A DNA stretch of 64,000 bases from Pseudobowmanella zhangzhouensis (GCF_042662685.1 NZ_JBHSYO010000004.1:372001-436000), one strand, 5' to 3'; positions 51,865 to 60,796 are shown, counted from the stretch's first letter. The notes: generated by a model not told the origin, from the sequence alone. Program-made: numbers and translations.

Positions 51865-53055
51865 ATGAAAGCTTTCTCTGTAGTTATGCTGGCTGCTGTA
51901 CCTTTCTGTTTTACTTCATCGGTGCTTGCTAACGACGTAAGTACCGCCTTACAACAAAGCAAAGTATCGGCCAATTTCCGCTACCGTCTGGAGCACGTTG
52001 AACAGGATAACGCACTGGATGATGCCATTGCCTCAACGCTACGCAGCAGGCTTACAGTTACCACAGGTAAAGCTTATGGTTTTAGCGCTCTGGTGCAACT
52101 GGATAATGTCAGCCTGCTGGCCAACGACAATTACAACAGCACCTACAATGGTAAAACCGGTTACAGCGTGGTGGCCGACCCTAAAGGCACCGATATTAAC
52201 CAGGCCTTACTTAGCTATCAGACTGAACAGGGCACCAGCTTCAGCGCCGGGCGTCAGCTGGTCAATCATGGCAACCAGCGCTTCTTAGGTGGTGTAGGCT
52301 GGCGGCAGAATGAGCAAACATTAGACGGTTACCGCCTGCAACACAGTTTTGCTGAAAAGGTTAATCTAGAGCTGGGCCACTACTACAACGTTAACCGTAT
52401 TTTTGGCCCTAAAGGCGCAGCAGCGGATCAGCACGGCAATTTCAATACCCTGAGTGCACAGTGGCAAGCCAATGCAGAACACAAATTTATGGTCTTTGGC
52501 TACGACTTTGAATTTGACAACTGGGCCGCGCGTAGCAGCCGTACTCTGGGGCTGGACTATCAGGGTAAAGTTGCTGCACTACCCCAACTAAGCTGGCATT
52601 TAGCCGTGGCACAGCAAGATGATGCACACAATGCGACACAAGACTTTAGCCATAACTACCACCGTATTAGCCTGAACTGGGCGTTTAGCGGCGTGACGCT
52701 GCAGGTCGGCCAGGAACGTCTGGCAGGTGATGGTCAAAGTGCGTTTCAGACGCCACTGGCGACGTTACACGCCTTCTCTGGCTTTGCCGACATGTTCTTA
52801 AATACGCCAAACGGCGGTTTGCGCGATAACTGGCTAAAGCTGAATACCAAATTCAAAGATGTTGGTTTGATGCTGAGTTATCACCAGTTTGACAGTGACA
52901 CCAGTAGCGTCAGCTACGGTGACGAATGGAACACCGTGGCCAGCTATAACCTCAATGCTCAGCTATCAGGCATGCTGAAACTGGCACGCTACAATGCTGA
53001 TACCTTAGGTGTAGACACCACTAAGGTCTGGCTGATGCTGAGCTATCAATTGTAA
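51865..53055 (+). CDS. Outer-membrane porin, alginate-export-like
   Basis: The 396-residue product has a signal peptide (MKAFSVVMLAAVPFC... ending VLA at residue 22) and a mature part of alternating amphipathic strands (FRYRLEHVEQDN, ARYNADTLGVDTTKVWLML) ending in a Leu-terminated strand, as in beta-barrels. The FSAGRQLVNHGNQRF and LGLDYQGKV segments resemble alginate-export/OprB-type porins. The solute is unknown; position between nar and nrd genes hints at anaerobic expression, but no FNR box was seen upstream. AAAGGAAAA precedes the ATG. Confidence 0.75.
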   Translation: MKAFSVVMLAAVPFCFTSSVLANDVSTALQQSKVSANFRYRLEHVEQDNALDDAIASTLRSRLTVTTGKAYGFSALVQLDNVSLLANDNYNSTYNGKTGYSVVADPKGTDINQALLSYQTEQGTSFSAGRQLVNHGNQRFLGGVGWRQNEQTLDGYRLQHSFAEKVNLELGHYYNVNRIFGPKGAAADQHGNFNTLSAQWQANAEHKFMVFGYDFEFDNWAARSSRTLGLDYQGKVAALPQLSWHLAVAQQDDAHNATQDFSHNYHRISLNWAFSGVTLQVGQERLAGDGQSAFQTPLATLHAFSGFADMFLNTPNGGLRDNWLKLNTKFKDVGLMLSYHQFDSDTSSVSYGDEWNTVASYNLNAQLSGMLKLARYNADTLGVDTTKVWLMLSYQL

Positions 53056-53102
53056 CCTTTCCTGGAAAATCCACGTTAGCCACTTTGTGTTGGCACCTCT
53101 GC

Positions 53103-53134
53103 ACCGCCCCTGGTTTTCAGTGGGCGGTTTTTTA
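53103..53134 (+). terminator. Terminator after the porin gene
   Basis: ACCGCCC (53103-53109) pairs with GGGCGGT (53122-53128), followed by a T-run. Confidence 0.85.
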
Positions 53135-53240
53135 TTTCTACATTGCCACATGCCGTTACTATGGCTTTACCTCTGAAGGGGTAACAGCTTCAGCATTGAT
53201 GCACTCTGGCGCCCGGCACAGGATTATCACCGGATAAAAC

Positions 53241-53254
53241 TTGATCCAGATCAA
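53241..53254 (+). promoter_or_regulatory. FNR box upstream of nrdG-nrdD
   Basis: TTGATCCAGATCAA is a perfect FNR consensus site, 80 bases before the nrdG start. A weak -10 (TAAGCT, 53276-53281) lies at roughly the class II distance. Anaerobic induction of class III ribonucleotide reductase fits. Confidence 0.75.
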
Positions 53255-53334
53255 AGCCTGCCCTCCCCTCTGATTTAAGCTAAAACACAATATGTAGACG
53301 TAATAAGCAAAATCAACACTACATAAGGGATTTT

Positions 53335-53787
53335 ATGCTGAAATTCACCGACGAGCAAATTGCCTTTCAGGAGGTGCCAAACGAGGTGTCGCTGGCCTTT
53401 ACTATTGCCGGCTGCCCGCTCGGGTGTAAAGGCTGTCACAGCAGTTATAGCTGGCACAGTGAACAAGGCACCCGCTTAAGCCCGGATTATTTATTGCACC
53501 GTTTGGCCAGCTATGACGGCCTTATCAGCTGTGTACTGTTTTTAGGGGGTGAATGGCAACCTCAGGCGTTGTTGCCATTGCTACAGCTTTGCACAAGCCG
53601 AGGCTTAACTACCTGCCTGTATACCGGGCTGGACGACGTTGATGCTGAGCTTAAAGCCGAGCTGACTTACCTGAAAACCGGCCGCTGGCAAGCTGAACTG
53701 GGCGGTTTAACCAGCCGGCACACTAATCAAAGATTCTATGACTTACGCACAGGCCAATGCCTGAACCACTTATTTATCGAACAATAA
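53335..53787 (+). CDS. nrdG: Anaerobic ribonucleotide reductase activating protein
   Basis: The 150-residue radical-SAM protein has AGCPLGCKGCHSSYSW, a CxxxCxxC cluster, near residues 25-40, and FLGGEWQPQ, the Gly-rich SAM-binding segment. It generates the glycyl radical on NrdD using SAM and reduced flavodoxin or ferredoxin. It precedes nrdD (14-base gap), the opposite of the order in E. coli. Confidence 0.93.
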   Translation: MLKFTDEQIAFQEVPNEVSLAFTIAGCPLGCKGCHSSYSWHSEQGTRLSPDYLLHRLASYDGLISCVLFLGGEWQPQALLPLLQLCTSRGLTTCLYTGLDDVDAELKAELTYLKTGRWQAELGGLTSRHTNQRFYDLRTGQCLNHLFIEQ

Positions 53788-53801
53788 CAGAGGGATACCC
53801 T

Positions 53802-55622
53802 ATGCAAGCGTTAAACTTTCATCAGCTGCAACAAAAACTCAGTTTTATTGATCGCTACCTGCATGCAGGCAACGCCGCTGACGGCTCGAAGCTCGATGCC
53901 AATGCTAACGTGACGCAAAAAAACATTGCGACGCTGGAAGCTGAACTGATGAAAGATCAGTTTATTCAGGTAAACCGCGCGTTAGTCAGCAATAAAATCA
54001 GCGAACTGTTTGGTGCTGAACTGGCGGCTGAATACCTGCGCCAAATTACCGATCACGAAATATACGTGCACGATGAAACCAGCTTAAAGCCCTACTGTGT
54101 CTCCGTTACCATGTACCCCTTTTTGCGTGATGGTTTAACCAGGCTCGGCGGTGAGTCACGCGCACCGAAGCATTTAGAATCCTTCTGTGGTTGCTTTGTT
54201 AACTTTGTCTTTGCCGTTTCAAGCCAGTTTGCCGGCGCAGTAGCCACGGTAGAGTTTTTAACCTATTTCGACTATTTTGCCCGCAAAGACTACGGCGATA
54301 ACTACTTGCAAACCCACCGCAAGCAAATAGAAAACCACCTGCAGCATGTGGTGTATGCATTAAATCAGCCGGCCGCAGCGCGCGGCTATCAAAGCGTGTT
54401 CTGGAATATTTCAATCTACGATCAGCATTACTTCGACAGCATGTTTGGCAACTTCGTGTTTCCTGATTTCATCAAACCACAGTGGCAGTCGGTGTCTGCG
54501 CTGCAGCATTTTTTCTTAAACTGGTTTAACCAAGAGCGCGAGAAAACCGTACTTACCTTTCCGGTGGTTACCGTCGCTACGCTAACCGAGCAAGGTAAAT
54601 GCAAAGATGAGGCGTTCGCCAGCGATATAGCCGGGCAAATGGCACAGGGCAATGCGTTTTTTATCTACCAGTCAGACAGTGCCGACTCATTAGCCAGCTG
54701 CTGTCGGCTGCGCAGCGAAATCAGTGACAATACCTTTTCCTACTCGTTAGGGGCAGGTGGTGTGGCAACTGGCTCAATCAATGTTATTACCATTAACATG
54801 AACCGGCTGGTGCAGGATGGCCGGGACCTGGCCGCTCAAGTAAGCAAAATCCATAAATATCAGGTGGCCTATCGTAAGCTAATGGAAGAGTACCAGGCGG
54901 CAGGCCTGCTTACCGTGTATGACGCAGGTTTTATCAGTCTGGATAAACAATTTCTAACCATTGGCATTAATGGCATGGTTGAAGCGGCTGAATCGCAGGG
55001 CTTAGTTGCCGGTAATAACGCGCCCTACATACAGTTTGTGCAGCAACAGTTAAAAACCATTTTTGACGCCAACAAAGCCGCTAAAGCAAAGTACGGCTAT
55101 ATGTTTAATACCGAATTTGTACCAGCAGAAAACCTGGGCGTTAAAAATGCCAAATGGGATCGTGAAGACGGCTATCAGGTGCCTCGCGATTGCTACAATT
55201 CATATTTCTACGTCGTTGAAGACGAGCACAGCAACACGCTGGATAAGTTTCAGCTGCATGGCAAAACCCTGCTGGAATACTTAGATGGTGGCTCGGCATT
55301 GCATTTGAATCTGGAAGAAAAGCTCGACAAGGCCGGTTATCTGAAGCTGCTTAACATTGCCGCCACGACAGGCTGCAACTACTTTTGTGTCAACGTTAAA
55401 ATTACTATCTGCAACCAGTGTGAAACCATAGATAAGCGCACGCTTTGCGCCTGCCCGTCTTGCGGCAGTGAAGATATTGATTACGGCACCCGGGTAATTG
55501 GCTATTTAAAGCGCGTATCAGCGTTTAGCAGCGGCCGCCGCCTCGAGCATGGTTTGCGCCACTACCACCGTGAGCAACCGCTCCACAAAGCGCAAAGCAG
55601 TACGGCGCGCAAAGTAAGCTAG
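53802..55622 (+). CDS. nrdD: Anaerobic ribonucleoside-triphosphate reductase (no ATP-cone)
   Basis: The 606-residue glycyl-radical enzyme makes dNTPs without oxygen. Family blocks include VHDETSLKPYCVS, the active-site Cys region and C-terminal zinc site CNQC...CACPSCG, followed by RVIGYLKRV with the radical Gly. It is about 100 residues shorter than E. coli NrdD (712) and begins without the N-terminal ATP-cone, so overall activity control by ATP/dATP is probably missing or different. I use ATG 53802 (GAGGGA upstream); the frame from 53757 overlaps nrdG. Confidence 0.93.
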   Translation: MQALNFHQLQQKLSFIDRYLHAGNAADGSKLDANANVTQKNIATLEAELMKDQFIQVNRALVSNKISELFGAELAAEYLRQITDHEIYVHDETSLKPYCVSVTMYPFLRDGLTRLGGESRAPKHLESFCGCFVNFVFAVSSQFAGAVATVEFLTYFDYFARKDYGDNYLQTHRKQIENHLQHVVYALNQPAAARGYQSVFWNISIYDQHYFDSMFGNFVFPDFIKPQWQSVSALQHFFLNWFNQEREKTVLTFPVVTVATLTEQGKCKDEAFASDIAGQMAQGNAFFIYQSDSADSLASCCRLRSEISDNTFSYSLGAGGVATGSINVITINMNRLVQDGRDLAAQVSKIHKYQVAYRKLMEEYQAAGLLTVYDAGFISLDKQFLTIGINGMVEAAESQGLVAGNNAPYIQFVQQQLKTIFDANKAAKAKYGYMFNTEFVPAENLGVKNAKWDREDGYQVPRDCYNSYFYVVEDEHSNTLDKFQLHGKTLLEYLDGGSALHLNLEEKLDKAGYLKLLNIAATTGCNYFCVNVKITICNQCETIDKRTLCACPSCGSEDIDYGTRVIGYLKRVSAFSSGRRLEHGLRHYHREQPLHKAQSSTARKVS

Positions 55623-55740
55623 CGCAGCCGTGTAAATATTACGCGGTTAAAACATACCGGCTGCGATACCTATTCAGGGGCATAGCCCCCGAAGTGGTGC
55701 AGCCGGTAAACTTGTCTCTTAGCCGTTAAAAGGGTGATAG

Positions 55741-56037
55741 ATGAGTAAAAAGCCGGATTTGAAAACCGCTATGCTGCAGTTAATTAGCGACGTGAAGCAG
55801 CAAATGCCGCTTTACGAGCCGTCAACTTTCGTTTGTGGCACGAATACCGATTGCATTGGTTGTCCGAAAAAAATGCTGGAGATGGTCGACTCTGAACTGA
55901 GCTTTTGGGAGCATGCGATTAAACAGGGGCGCACGCCTAAATTTGACGAGTTACGTCGGTTTGGCAAGTTATGTCAAAGTGTGCGTCGCATGCTGATACG
56001 CAATAAACTGATGCCTGACACTAACAGCAATATATAA
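55741..56037 (+). CDS. Conserved small protein with Cys motif, 98 aa
   Basis: The 98-residue soluble protein has three Cys in VCGTNTDCIGCPKKMLE (residues 30-47) and a fourth Cys in KLCQSV, which could bind zinc or an iron-sulfur cluster. The remainder is helical and basic. I do not recognise the family. It follows nrdD by 118 bases on the same strand and converges on the SirB2 gene, so a link to anaerobic metabolism is positional only. Confidence 0.65.
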   Translation: MSKKPDLKTAMLQLISDVKQQMPLYEPSTFVCGTNTDCIGCPKKMLEMVDSELSFWEHAIKQGRTPKFDELRRFGKLCQSVRRMLIRNKLMPDTNSNI

Positions 56038-56038
56038 A

Positions 56039-56419
56039 CTAGCTAAACAAAAGCGGTTTGTTTATTGCCAGGTAGAGTATACCAGCGAGTTGCAACAACG
56101 CCAGCACCGCCCAAACTAGCCGACGCTTTACCGGCAAGGCTAATTTAAACGCTTTGCTTCCGGCCAGAATATAGCCCATTAACAACAGGATTTTTGTCCC
56201 CAGCCAGGAATGTGCAAGGGGCTGCCAAGGGCCTATTACCAGCAGCGTTAAAGCCAATGTCAGTAACACGCTATCGTTAATATGCGGCAAGTACCGTGCA
56301 GGGCTATGGCGCCAGCCAACTTTACCCAAACTGTCGAGTAACAGCCGGCTAATAAACAAGGTCACACTCACGTAAGCGCAAAACATGTGCAGTATTTTGA
56401 CGTTTAAATAGTATTCCAT
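56039..56419 (-). CDS. SirB2 family membrane protein
   Basis: The 126-residue protein has four predicted transmembrane helices (LHMFCAYVSVTLFISRLLL; VLLTLALTLLVIGPW; KILLLMGYILAGSKAF; WAVLALLQLAGILYLAI). The pattern YYLNVKILHMFCAYVS and HINDSVLLTLAL match SirB2, a family of unknown function. It converges with the 98-aa gene with one base between the stop codons. Confidence 0.85.
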   Translation of the reverse strand: MEYYLNVKILHMFCAYVSVTLFISRLLLDSLGKVGWRHSPARYLPHINDSVLLTLALTLLVIGPWQPLAHSWLGTKILLLMGYILAGSKAFKLALPVKRRLVWAVLALLQLAGILYLAINKPLLFS

Positions 56420-56585
56420 CTGCTTACCTCAGGGTAAAAAACACCACAATACTAGGTACAATCCACCCAATTGCTAAGCAGGCAATGGTGGATACCCCTT
56501 GCGGGTTAGTTTCTACCCACCAAGGTTAATGTTTTCGAACGTTCAGCTTTGTTAGACTGACGAAAATTGTCTGCAGGCCTTAAGT

Positions 56586-56990
56586 ATGAACATTGAAAGC
56601 TACACCGACCTGATTAAGGCTGCGGCTATGCAAGACGAGCCGCAGCGCTTGCTGTTTGTGTTTGCCAAAGCTGAGTTGCCAAACGGTTATACCGAAACAC
56701 AAAAGCAGCATTTTGACCAAGGCATGGGCGGCGCTTTAGCACCGGTGCTATGTGTGGATAAACTGCCGGATGAGGTCAGCGATTTTGTCAGTTTGGTAGA
56801 GGAATCTAAAGCCACCGGTATCGACTGGGACATCGCCTTTGTCTCAACACTAGGTGGTCGTGGTGGCTTTGCCCCTAATAGCGACGAAGCCACGCAGCCG
56901 CTTAAAATGATGATGGAGAAAATCCAGGGTGGCATGATTGCCGATTTTCTCACCTTTAATAAAACCGGTGAGCTGGTGGCTTTATTTTAA
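56586..56990 (+). CDS. Conserved protein often mislabelled ribonucleotide reductase alpha
   Basis: The 134-residue soluble protein begins MNIESYTDLIKAAAMQDEPQ and has RLLFVFAKAELPNGYTE, LAPVLCVDKLPDEVSDF and WDIAFVSTLGGRGGFAP. Proteins of this type are commonly labelled ribonucleotide reductase subunit alpha in databases, but nothing here resembles such an enzyme: there is no radical site or nucleotide-binding domain. Function unknown. It stands alone, preceded by an A/T-rich promoter region. Confidence 0.7.
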   Translation: MNIESYTDLIKAAAMQDEPQRLLFVFAKAELPNGYTETQKQHFDQGMGGALAPVLCVDKLPDEVSDFVSLVEESKATGIDWDIAFVSTLGGRGGFAPNSDEATQPLKMMMEKIQGGMIADFLTFNKTGELVALF

Positions 56991-57060
56991 AGCCATCGGC
57001 AAAAATCAGCTATTCAATCAGTGCATCGTGACGGGAAATGTCTGCCTTTAGCGAAAGCGG

Positions 57061-57147
57061 GCATTAACGCAAAGCTTTGGGGCGGCTGAAGCGCAGCGTA
57101 AGCCGTCCCAGCCACAATAGTGGCGACAATAGCGCCTTGTTAGCACT
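57061..57147 (-). repeat. attC-like recombination site (integron cassette)
   Basis: On the minus strand the 87-bp element runs from GTGCTAACAAGGCGC to GCGTTAATGC with an imperfect inner palindrome (GGGACGGCTTACGC / GCTTCAGCCGCCCC). Arrangement and core bases (CTAAC...GTTA) are those of integron attC sites. The TAA stop of the adjacent gene lies within the first core, as in gene cassettes. Confidence 0.6.
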
Positions 57148-57505
57148 CAGCACGTTTGATTTCTCTTAAAGCCATAATACGCTCAGATTTTAAAGCCTTG
57201 TACTCAGGCCGCAATCCTTCGACTAATTCCCAACGCGACAACATGTCATCGAACTCTTCGATAGTTTTCTCTGCCATAAACACGGCAAAAGATTTAACCT
57301 CGAAGCTCAAGCCCTCGCTAGAGCAATCTGAACAGAACGGATAATAATGAGATATAGATCCGGATTCAAAACGTTCTAGACATAGAGGGCAGATAGTCTC
57401 TTCCACAATCGGGTTTTCTACTGGAACAGGTTCAGGAGGTACATAAGTTCGAAGGAACTCCTGAAAGGACTGCCCAAGCTGATTTTTCTTTTTCGAAATG
57501 GCCAC
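57140..57505 (-). CDS. Cassette-borne protein with zinc ribbon, 121 aa
   Basis: The 121-residue product starts at GTG 57505, seven bases after a GCGTTAGCAC core (57521-57512), and ends at a TAA inside the attC-like site. It contains a four-Cys zinc-ribbon ICPLCLERFESG...FCSDCSS (residues 38-62) and charged helices. No function is known. The gene is more AT-rich than its neighbours. Its layout, with core site, tiny 5' leader, gene and attC, is that of a single integron cassette. No integrase gene is in the window. Confidence 0.65.
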   Translation of the reverse strand: MAISKKKNQLGQSFQEFLRTYVPPEPVPVENPIVEETICPLCLERFESGSISHYYPFCSDCSSEGLSFEVKSFAVFMAEKTIEEFDDMLSRWELVEGLRPEYKALKSERIMALREIKRAEC

Positions 57506-57511
57506 ATATGA

Positions 57512-57521
57512 GTGCTAACGC
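57512..57521 (-). other. Upstream core site of the cassette
   Basis: On the minus strand GCGTTAGCAC precedes the cassette gene and parallels GCGTTAATGC at the attC end. It marks the probable left recombination point of the cassette. Confidence 0.5.
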
Positions 57522-57744
57522 TTATTCGACGGGTCGACCCGTACTTGTAAATTTAATGTTTTGCAGATTACTGAGAATTTATAAAAAAACACAATGAGTT
57601 GGTGGATGTGCCGGTTTTGTAGCGGTAAAAAGTACGGGGTTACCCGCCTAACAAGGAACACCAGACACCGACGCATAAACTGTACTTTCACACCGTTATT
57701 TTTACGAAGCGCTTGCTTCCTTTGCTTAAAGCATTGCACTGAGT

Positions 57745-58248
57745 TTACTGCATTGCATCTTGCGCCATATTCTGCTGTGCCAACCAATTAAGGCCATGCG
57801 ACAGCAATGCGGGTAAGCGCTCTGGCCCAATTCGATCTAACAGGTTTTTACATTCCAGCCCAAGTTCGGTATCACCCAGCAGCTGCAGGCGGCGGCGAAA
57901 GAATAACGTGTCCGGGTCGACCTGCTGACAAATCATGGCAACAAAATCGGCCATATTGGCCTGGATCAGCAGCTCCTGGCTTGCACTGCTTAGTGACACT
58001 TGTAATGCCTTGCCGTTAAGCTGGATACCAAATTGCAGATTAACGTCCTTTACCGATACCACCACGGTTTTGTGCCGTAAAAACGCCAGTTCACCAGCAG
58101 CCAGTTCGGTTAAAAAAAACCGATTTAATGCCAGCTGCAGCAGCTGCTGCTGCACCAGGTTGGGAGCACAGCGTGTTACCTGAGCCAATACACCGGGCAA
58201 AGCCACTACCACTTTATTGGTAACTCTTTTAATATCAAACATATACAT
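57745..58248 (-). CDS. ubiT: UbiT, SCP2-domain accessory factor of O2-independent ubiquinone synthesis
   Basis: The 167-residue product is an SCP2 sterol-carrier-like lipid-binding protein of the YhbT/UbiT type: LQLALNRFFLTELAAGELAFLRHKTV, GIQLNGKALQVSL and a helical tail (VDPDTLFFRRRLQLLGDTELGLECKNLLDRI). UbiT binds prenyl quinone precursors and is required with UbiU and UbiV for anaerobic ubiquinone. It is divergent from ubiU across a 104-base promoter region. Start is ATG 58248 or 58242. Confidence 0.92.
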   Translation of the reverse strand: MYMFDIKRVTNKVVVALPGVLAQVTRCAPNLVQQQLLQLALNRFFLTELAAGELAFLRHKTVVVSVKDVNLQFGIQLNGKALQVSLSSASQELLIQANMADFVAMICQQVDPDTLFFRRRLQLLGDTELGLECKNLLDRIGPERLPALLSHGLNWLAQQNMAQDAMQ

Positions 58249-58270
58249 GCATCCACTTTCACTAAACTTC

Positions 58271-58276
58271 TATAAT
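58271..58276 (+). promoter_or_regulatory. -10 box upstream of ubiU
   Basis: TATAAT is a consensus -10 hexamer 77 bases before the ubiU start. No clear -35 box or FNR site was seen at the expected distance. Confidence 0.4.
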
Positions 58277-58352
58277 AGGACCACAGTAGAACGCCGTTTG
58301 CTATTCCCTGTCGGAGGTAGCTGACGACATAACCCGATAACTGAAGGTACCT

Positions 58353-59345
58353 ATGGAGCTACTTTGTCCTGCGGGCAGCATGCCGGCACTAAAAGCCGCC
58401 ATCGAACATGGTGCTGACGCGGTATACATTGGCCTGAAAGACGATACCAATGCCCGCCATTTTGCCGGGCTGAATTTTGATGAAGCGACATTAAAAGACG
58501 CTGCGCGCTATGTACATCAACATGGCAAAAAACTGCATGTCGCCATTAACACCTTTGCGCATCCGGCTAACTTTCAGCGCTGGCAATATGCGGTAGATAG
58601 TGCCGTTCAAGCCGGTGCCGATGTGCTGATCCTGGCAGATATTGCGGTATTGGCCTACGCCGCAGAACGTTATCCCAAGGTAGAACTGCATTTATCCGTG
58701 CAGGCTTCAGCCACTAACGCCGCCGCCATTGATTTTTACCGCCAGTTTGGCATTAAACGGGTGGTCTTGCCGCGGGTGTTATCTATGCAGCAAGTGAGGG
58801 CGTTGGCACGCAGCTGTGATATTAATCTTGAAGTATTTGCCTTTGGCAGCTTATGTATTATGGCCGAAGGCCGCTGCTACTTAAGCTCCTATATGACCGG
58901 GCAGTCGCCGAACACGGCAGGTGCTTGCTCCCCTGCCGCCTTTGTAGAGTGGCAGGATAACCAGGGCATACTGGAATCGCGCTTAAACGGCATATTAATA
59001 GACCGCTTTGCTCCCGATGAAACCGCGGGTTACCCGACACTATGCAAAGGGCGTTTTAAGGTTGATGACGAGCTGTACCACGCACTGGAAGAGCCAACCA
59101 GCCTTAATACGCTGGATTTACTGCCGCAGCTGCATGCTGAAGGTATTTGTTCGCTGAAAATTGAAGGCCGCCAGCGCAGCCCGGCCTATGTTGCCCAGAT
59201 CACCAAGGTGTGGCGCGCGGCAATAGATGCGGTGTTAGCAACGCCGGCGCAATTTGCGGTAAAACCGCAGTGGCAACACACATTGTCTGGTTTGGCTGAA
59301 GGTAGCCAAACCACCCTGGGTGCTTATCATCGGAAATGGAAATAA
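58353..59345 (+). CDS. ubiU: UbiU, peptidase U32-family anaerobic hydroxylase subunit
   Basis: The 330-residue product (YhbU type) starts MELLCPAGSMPALKAAIEHG. Cys residues for the 4Fe-4S cluster lie in SLCIMAEGRCYLSSYMTG, AGACSP and LCKGRF, and the KIEGRQRSPAYV block is typical. With UbiV it performs O2-independent hydroxylation of ubiquinone precursors, drawing on prephenate. This gives the cell ubiquinone under nitrate respiration. It is 4 bases upstream of ubiV. Confidence 0.95.
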   Translation: MELLCPAGSMPALKAAIEHGADAVYIGLKDDTNARHFAGLNFDEATLKDAARYVHQHGKKLHVAINTFAHPANFQRWQYAVDSAVQAGADVLILADIAVLAYAAERYPKVELHLSVQASATNAAAIDFYRQFGIKRVVLPRVLSMQQVRALARSCDINLEVFAFGSLCIMAEGRCYLSSYMTGQSPNTAGACSPAAFVEWQDNQGILESRLNGILIDRFAPDETAGYPTLCKGRFKVDDELYHALEEPTSLNTLDLLPQLHAEGICSLKIEGRQRSPAYVAQITKVWRAAIDAVLATPAQFAVKPQWQHTLSGLAEGSQTTLGAYHRKWK

Positions 59346-59349
59346 CAGC

Positions 59350-60222
59350 ATGCAATTTTCGCTAGGCCCGGTGCAATATTTCTGGCCAAAACCTCAAATG
59401 ATGCAATTTTACCGCGACGCCGCCGACAGTAACGTCGACATTGTTTACTTAGGCGAAACAGTATGCAGCAAGCGGCGCGAGCTAAAATTTGACGATTATT
59501 TTACCCTGGCGCAGATGCTACGCGAGTCGGGTAAACAGGTGTGTTTATCATCCATGGTGCTGTACGAAGCCCCAAGTGAGCTGCGCGAGCTGCGTAAATA
59601 CGTCGACAATGGCGAATTTTTAGTCGAAGCAAACGATGTCGGTGCTATTAGCATGTTGCAAGAGCGTAGCCTGCCATTTGTTGCCGGTGCCGCGATAAAC
59701 TGCTACAACCAGCACACACTGCGCCGCCTGCAAAGTATGGGGATGACGCGCTGGGTAATGCCGGTTGAATTATCGGCCAGTTGGCTCGATGAGCTATTAG
59801 CGCAAAGCATCGTCGCCGATATTCGTGACTGTTTTACCACTGAAGTACTTGGCTTTGGCCATTTGCCGCTGGCCTGGAGTGGCCGCTGCTTTACCGCCCG
59901 CTCGGAAAACCGCAGCAAAGACCAGTGTGAGCTGTGTTGCATTAATTATCCGCACGGCCGCCAGGTTAAAAGCCAGGATGGCACCGACGTTTTTGTCATT
60001 AATGGTATTCAAACGCAGTCGGGCTACCGCTACAACCTGATTAACCAGCTTGGCAATATGGGCACAAATGTTGATATCGTACGGTTAAGCCCGCAAGCTG
60101 AAGGCACCTTTGACTGGTTGGCTAAGTTTCAGGCTAACATTAACGGTCAAGCGCCGCAGCCACTTGGTTCGACCGACAGTAATGGCTACTGGCTGAATTT
60201 AGCCGGTATGGCTACGGGTTGA
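59350..60222 (+). CDS. ubiV: UbiV, peptidase U32-family partner of UbiU
   Basis: The 290-residue product (YhbV type) starts MQFSLGPVQYFWPKPQ. Cluster ligands are in ETVCSKRRELKFDD (Cys about 39) and RCFTARSENRSKDQCELCC (about 176-193), as known for UbiV. I use ATG 59350, where similarity begins; the longer frame overlaps ubiU. A mog gene follows at 34 bases in the same direction. Confidence 0.95.
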   Translation: MQFSLGPVQYFWPKPQMMQFYRDAADSNVDIVYLGETVCSKRRELKFDDYFTLAQMLRESGKQVCLSSMVLYEAPSELRELRKYVDNGEFLVEANDVGAISMLQERSLPFVAGAAINCYNQHTLRRLQSMGMTRWVMPVELSASWLDELLAQSIVADIRDCFTTEVLGFGHLPLAWSGRCFTARSENRSKDQCELCCINYPHGRQVKSQDGTDVFVINGIQTQSGYRYNLINQLGNMGTNVDIVRLSPQAEGTFDWLAKFQANINGQAPQPLGSTDSNGYWLNLAGMATG

Positions 60223-60256
60223 GCGGTAACAACCTCAGTACACTACAGGAACAACT

Positions 60257-60796
60257 ATGACCAAGCAAACCGCCAAAATCGGCATCGTTACGGTCAGCGA
60301 CCGCGCCAGCGCCGGGATTTATGAAGACTTATCCGGTCAGGCCATTATTGATACGCTAAAAGCGTATTTAACCAGTGATTGGCACCCTGAGTACCGCTTG
60401 ATCCCCGATGAGCAGCCGCTGATCGAACAAACGTTGCGCGAATTGGCCGATGACACTGGCTGCTGCCTTATCGTCACCACAGGCGGCACCGGACCAGCCA
60501 AACGGGATGTTACGCCTGAGGCTACCGAAGCAGTATGCGATCGCATGATGCCGGGCTTTGGTGAGTTGATGCGCGCAGAGTCACTAAAATATGTGCCAAC
60601 CGCCATTTTATCGCGCCAGACCGCTGGCTTACGTGGCAGCAGCCTTATCATTAACCTGCCGGGCAAACCCAAGGCCATACGCGAATGTTTAGATGCGGTA
60701 TTTCCGGCCGTACCTTACTGTATCGATTTAATGAACGGGCCTTATCTTGAGTGTAATGATGCGGTGATTAAAGCCTTTAGGCCGAAAAGCGGATAA
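60257..60796 (+). CDS. mog: Molybdopterin adenylyltransferase
   Basis: The 179-residue product has the Mog signature VTVSDRASAGIYEDLSG, TTGGTGPAKRDVTPEAT and PGFGELMRAESLKYVPTAILSRQTAG, closer to MogA than to the MoaB at 30627. It adenylylates molybdopterin for MoeA. Its location with ubiUV rather than the moa operon places cofactor and quinone synthesis in one likely transcript. It converges on the kinase gene. Confidence 0.92.
   Translation: MTKQTAKIGIVTVSDRASAGIYEDLSGQAIIDTLKAYLTSDWHPEYRLIPDEQPLIEQTLRELADDTGCCLIVTTGGTGPAKRDVTPEATEAVCDRMMPGFGELMRAESLKYVPTAILSRQTAGLRGSSLIINLPGKPKAIRECLDAVFPAVPYCIDLMNGPYLECNDAVIKAFRPKSG

Noticed and set aside
57515..57787. 90-aa minus-strand frame overlapping ubiT and the cassette border.
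   Set aside because: It overlaps the 3' end of ubiT in another frame and ends at the cassette core site; the composition looks like translated attC-type or spacer DNA.
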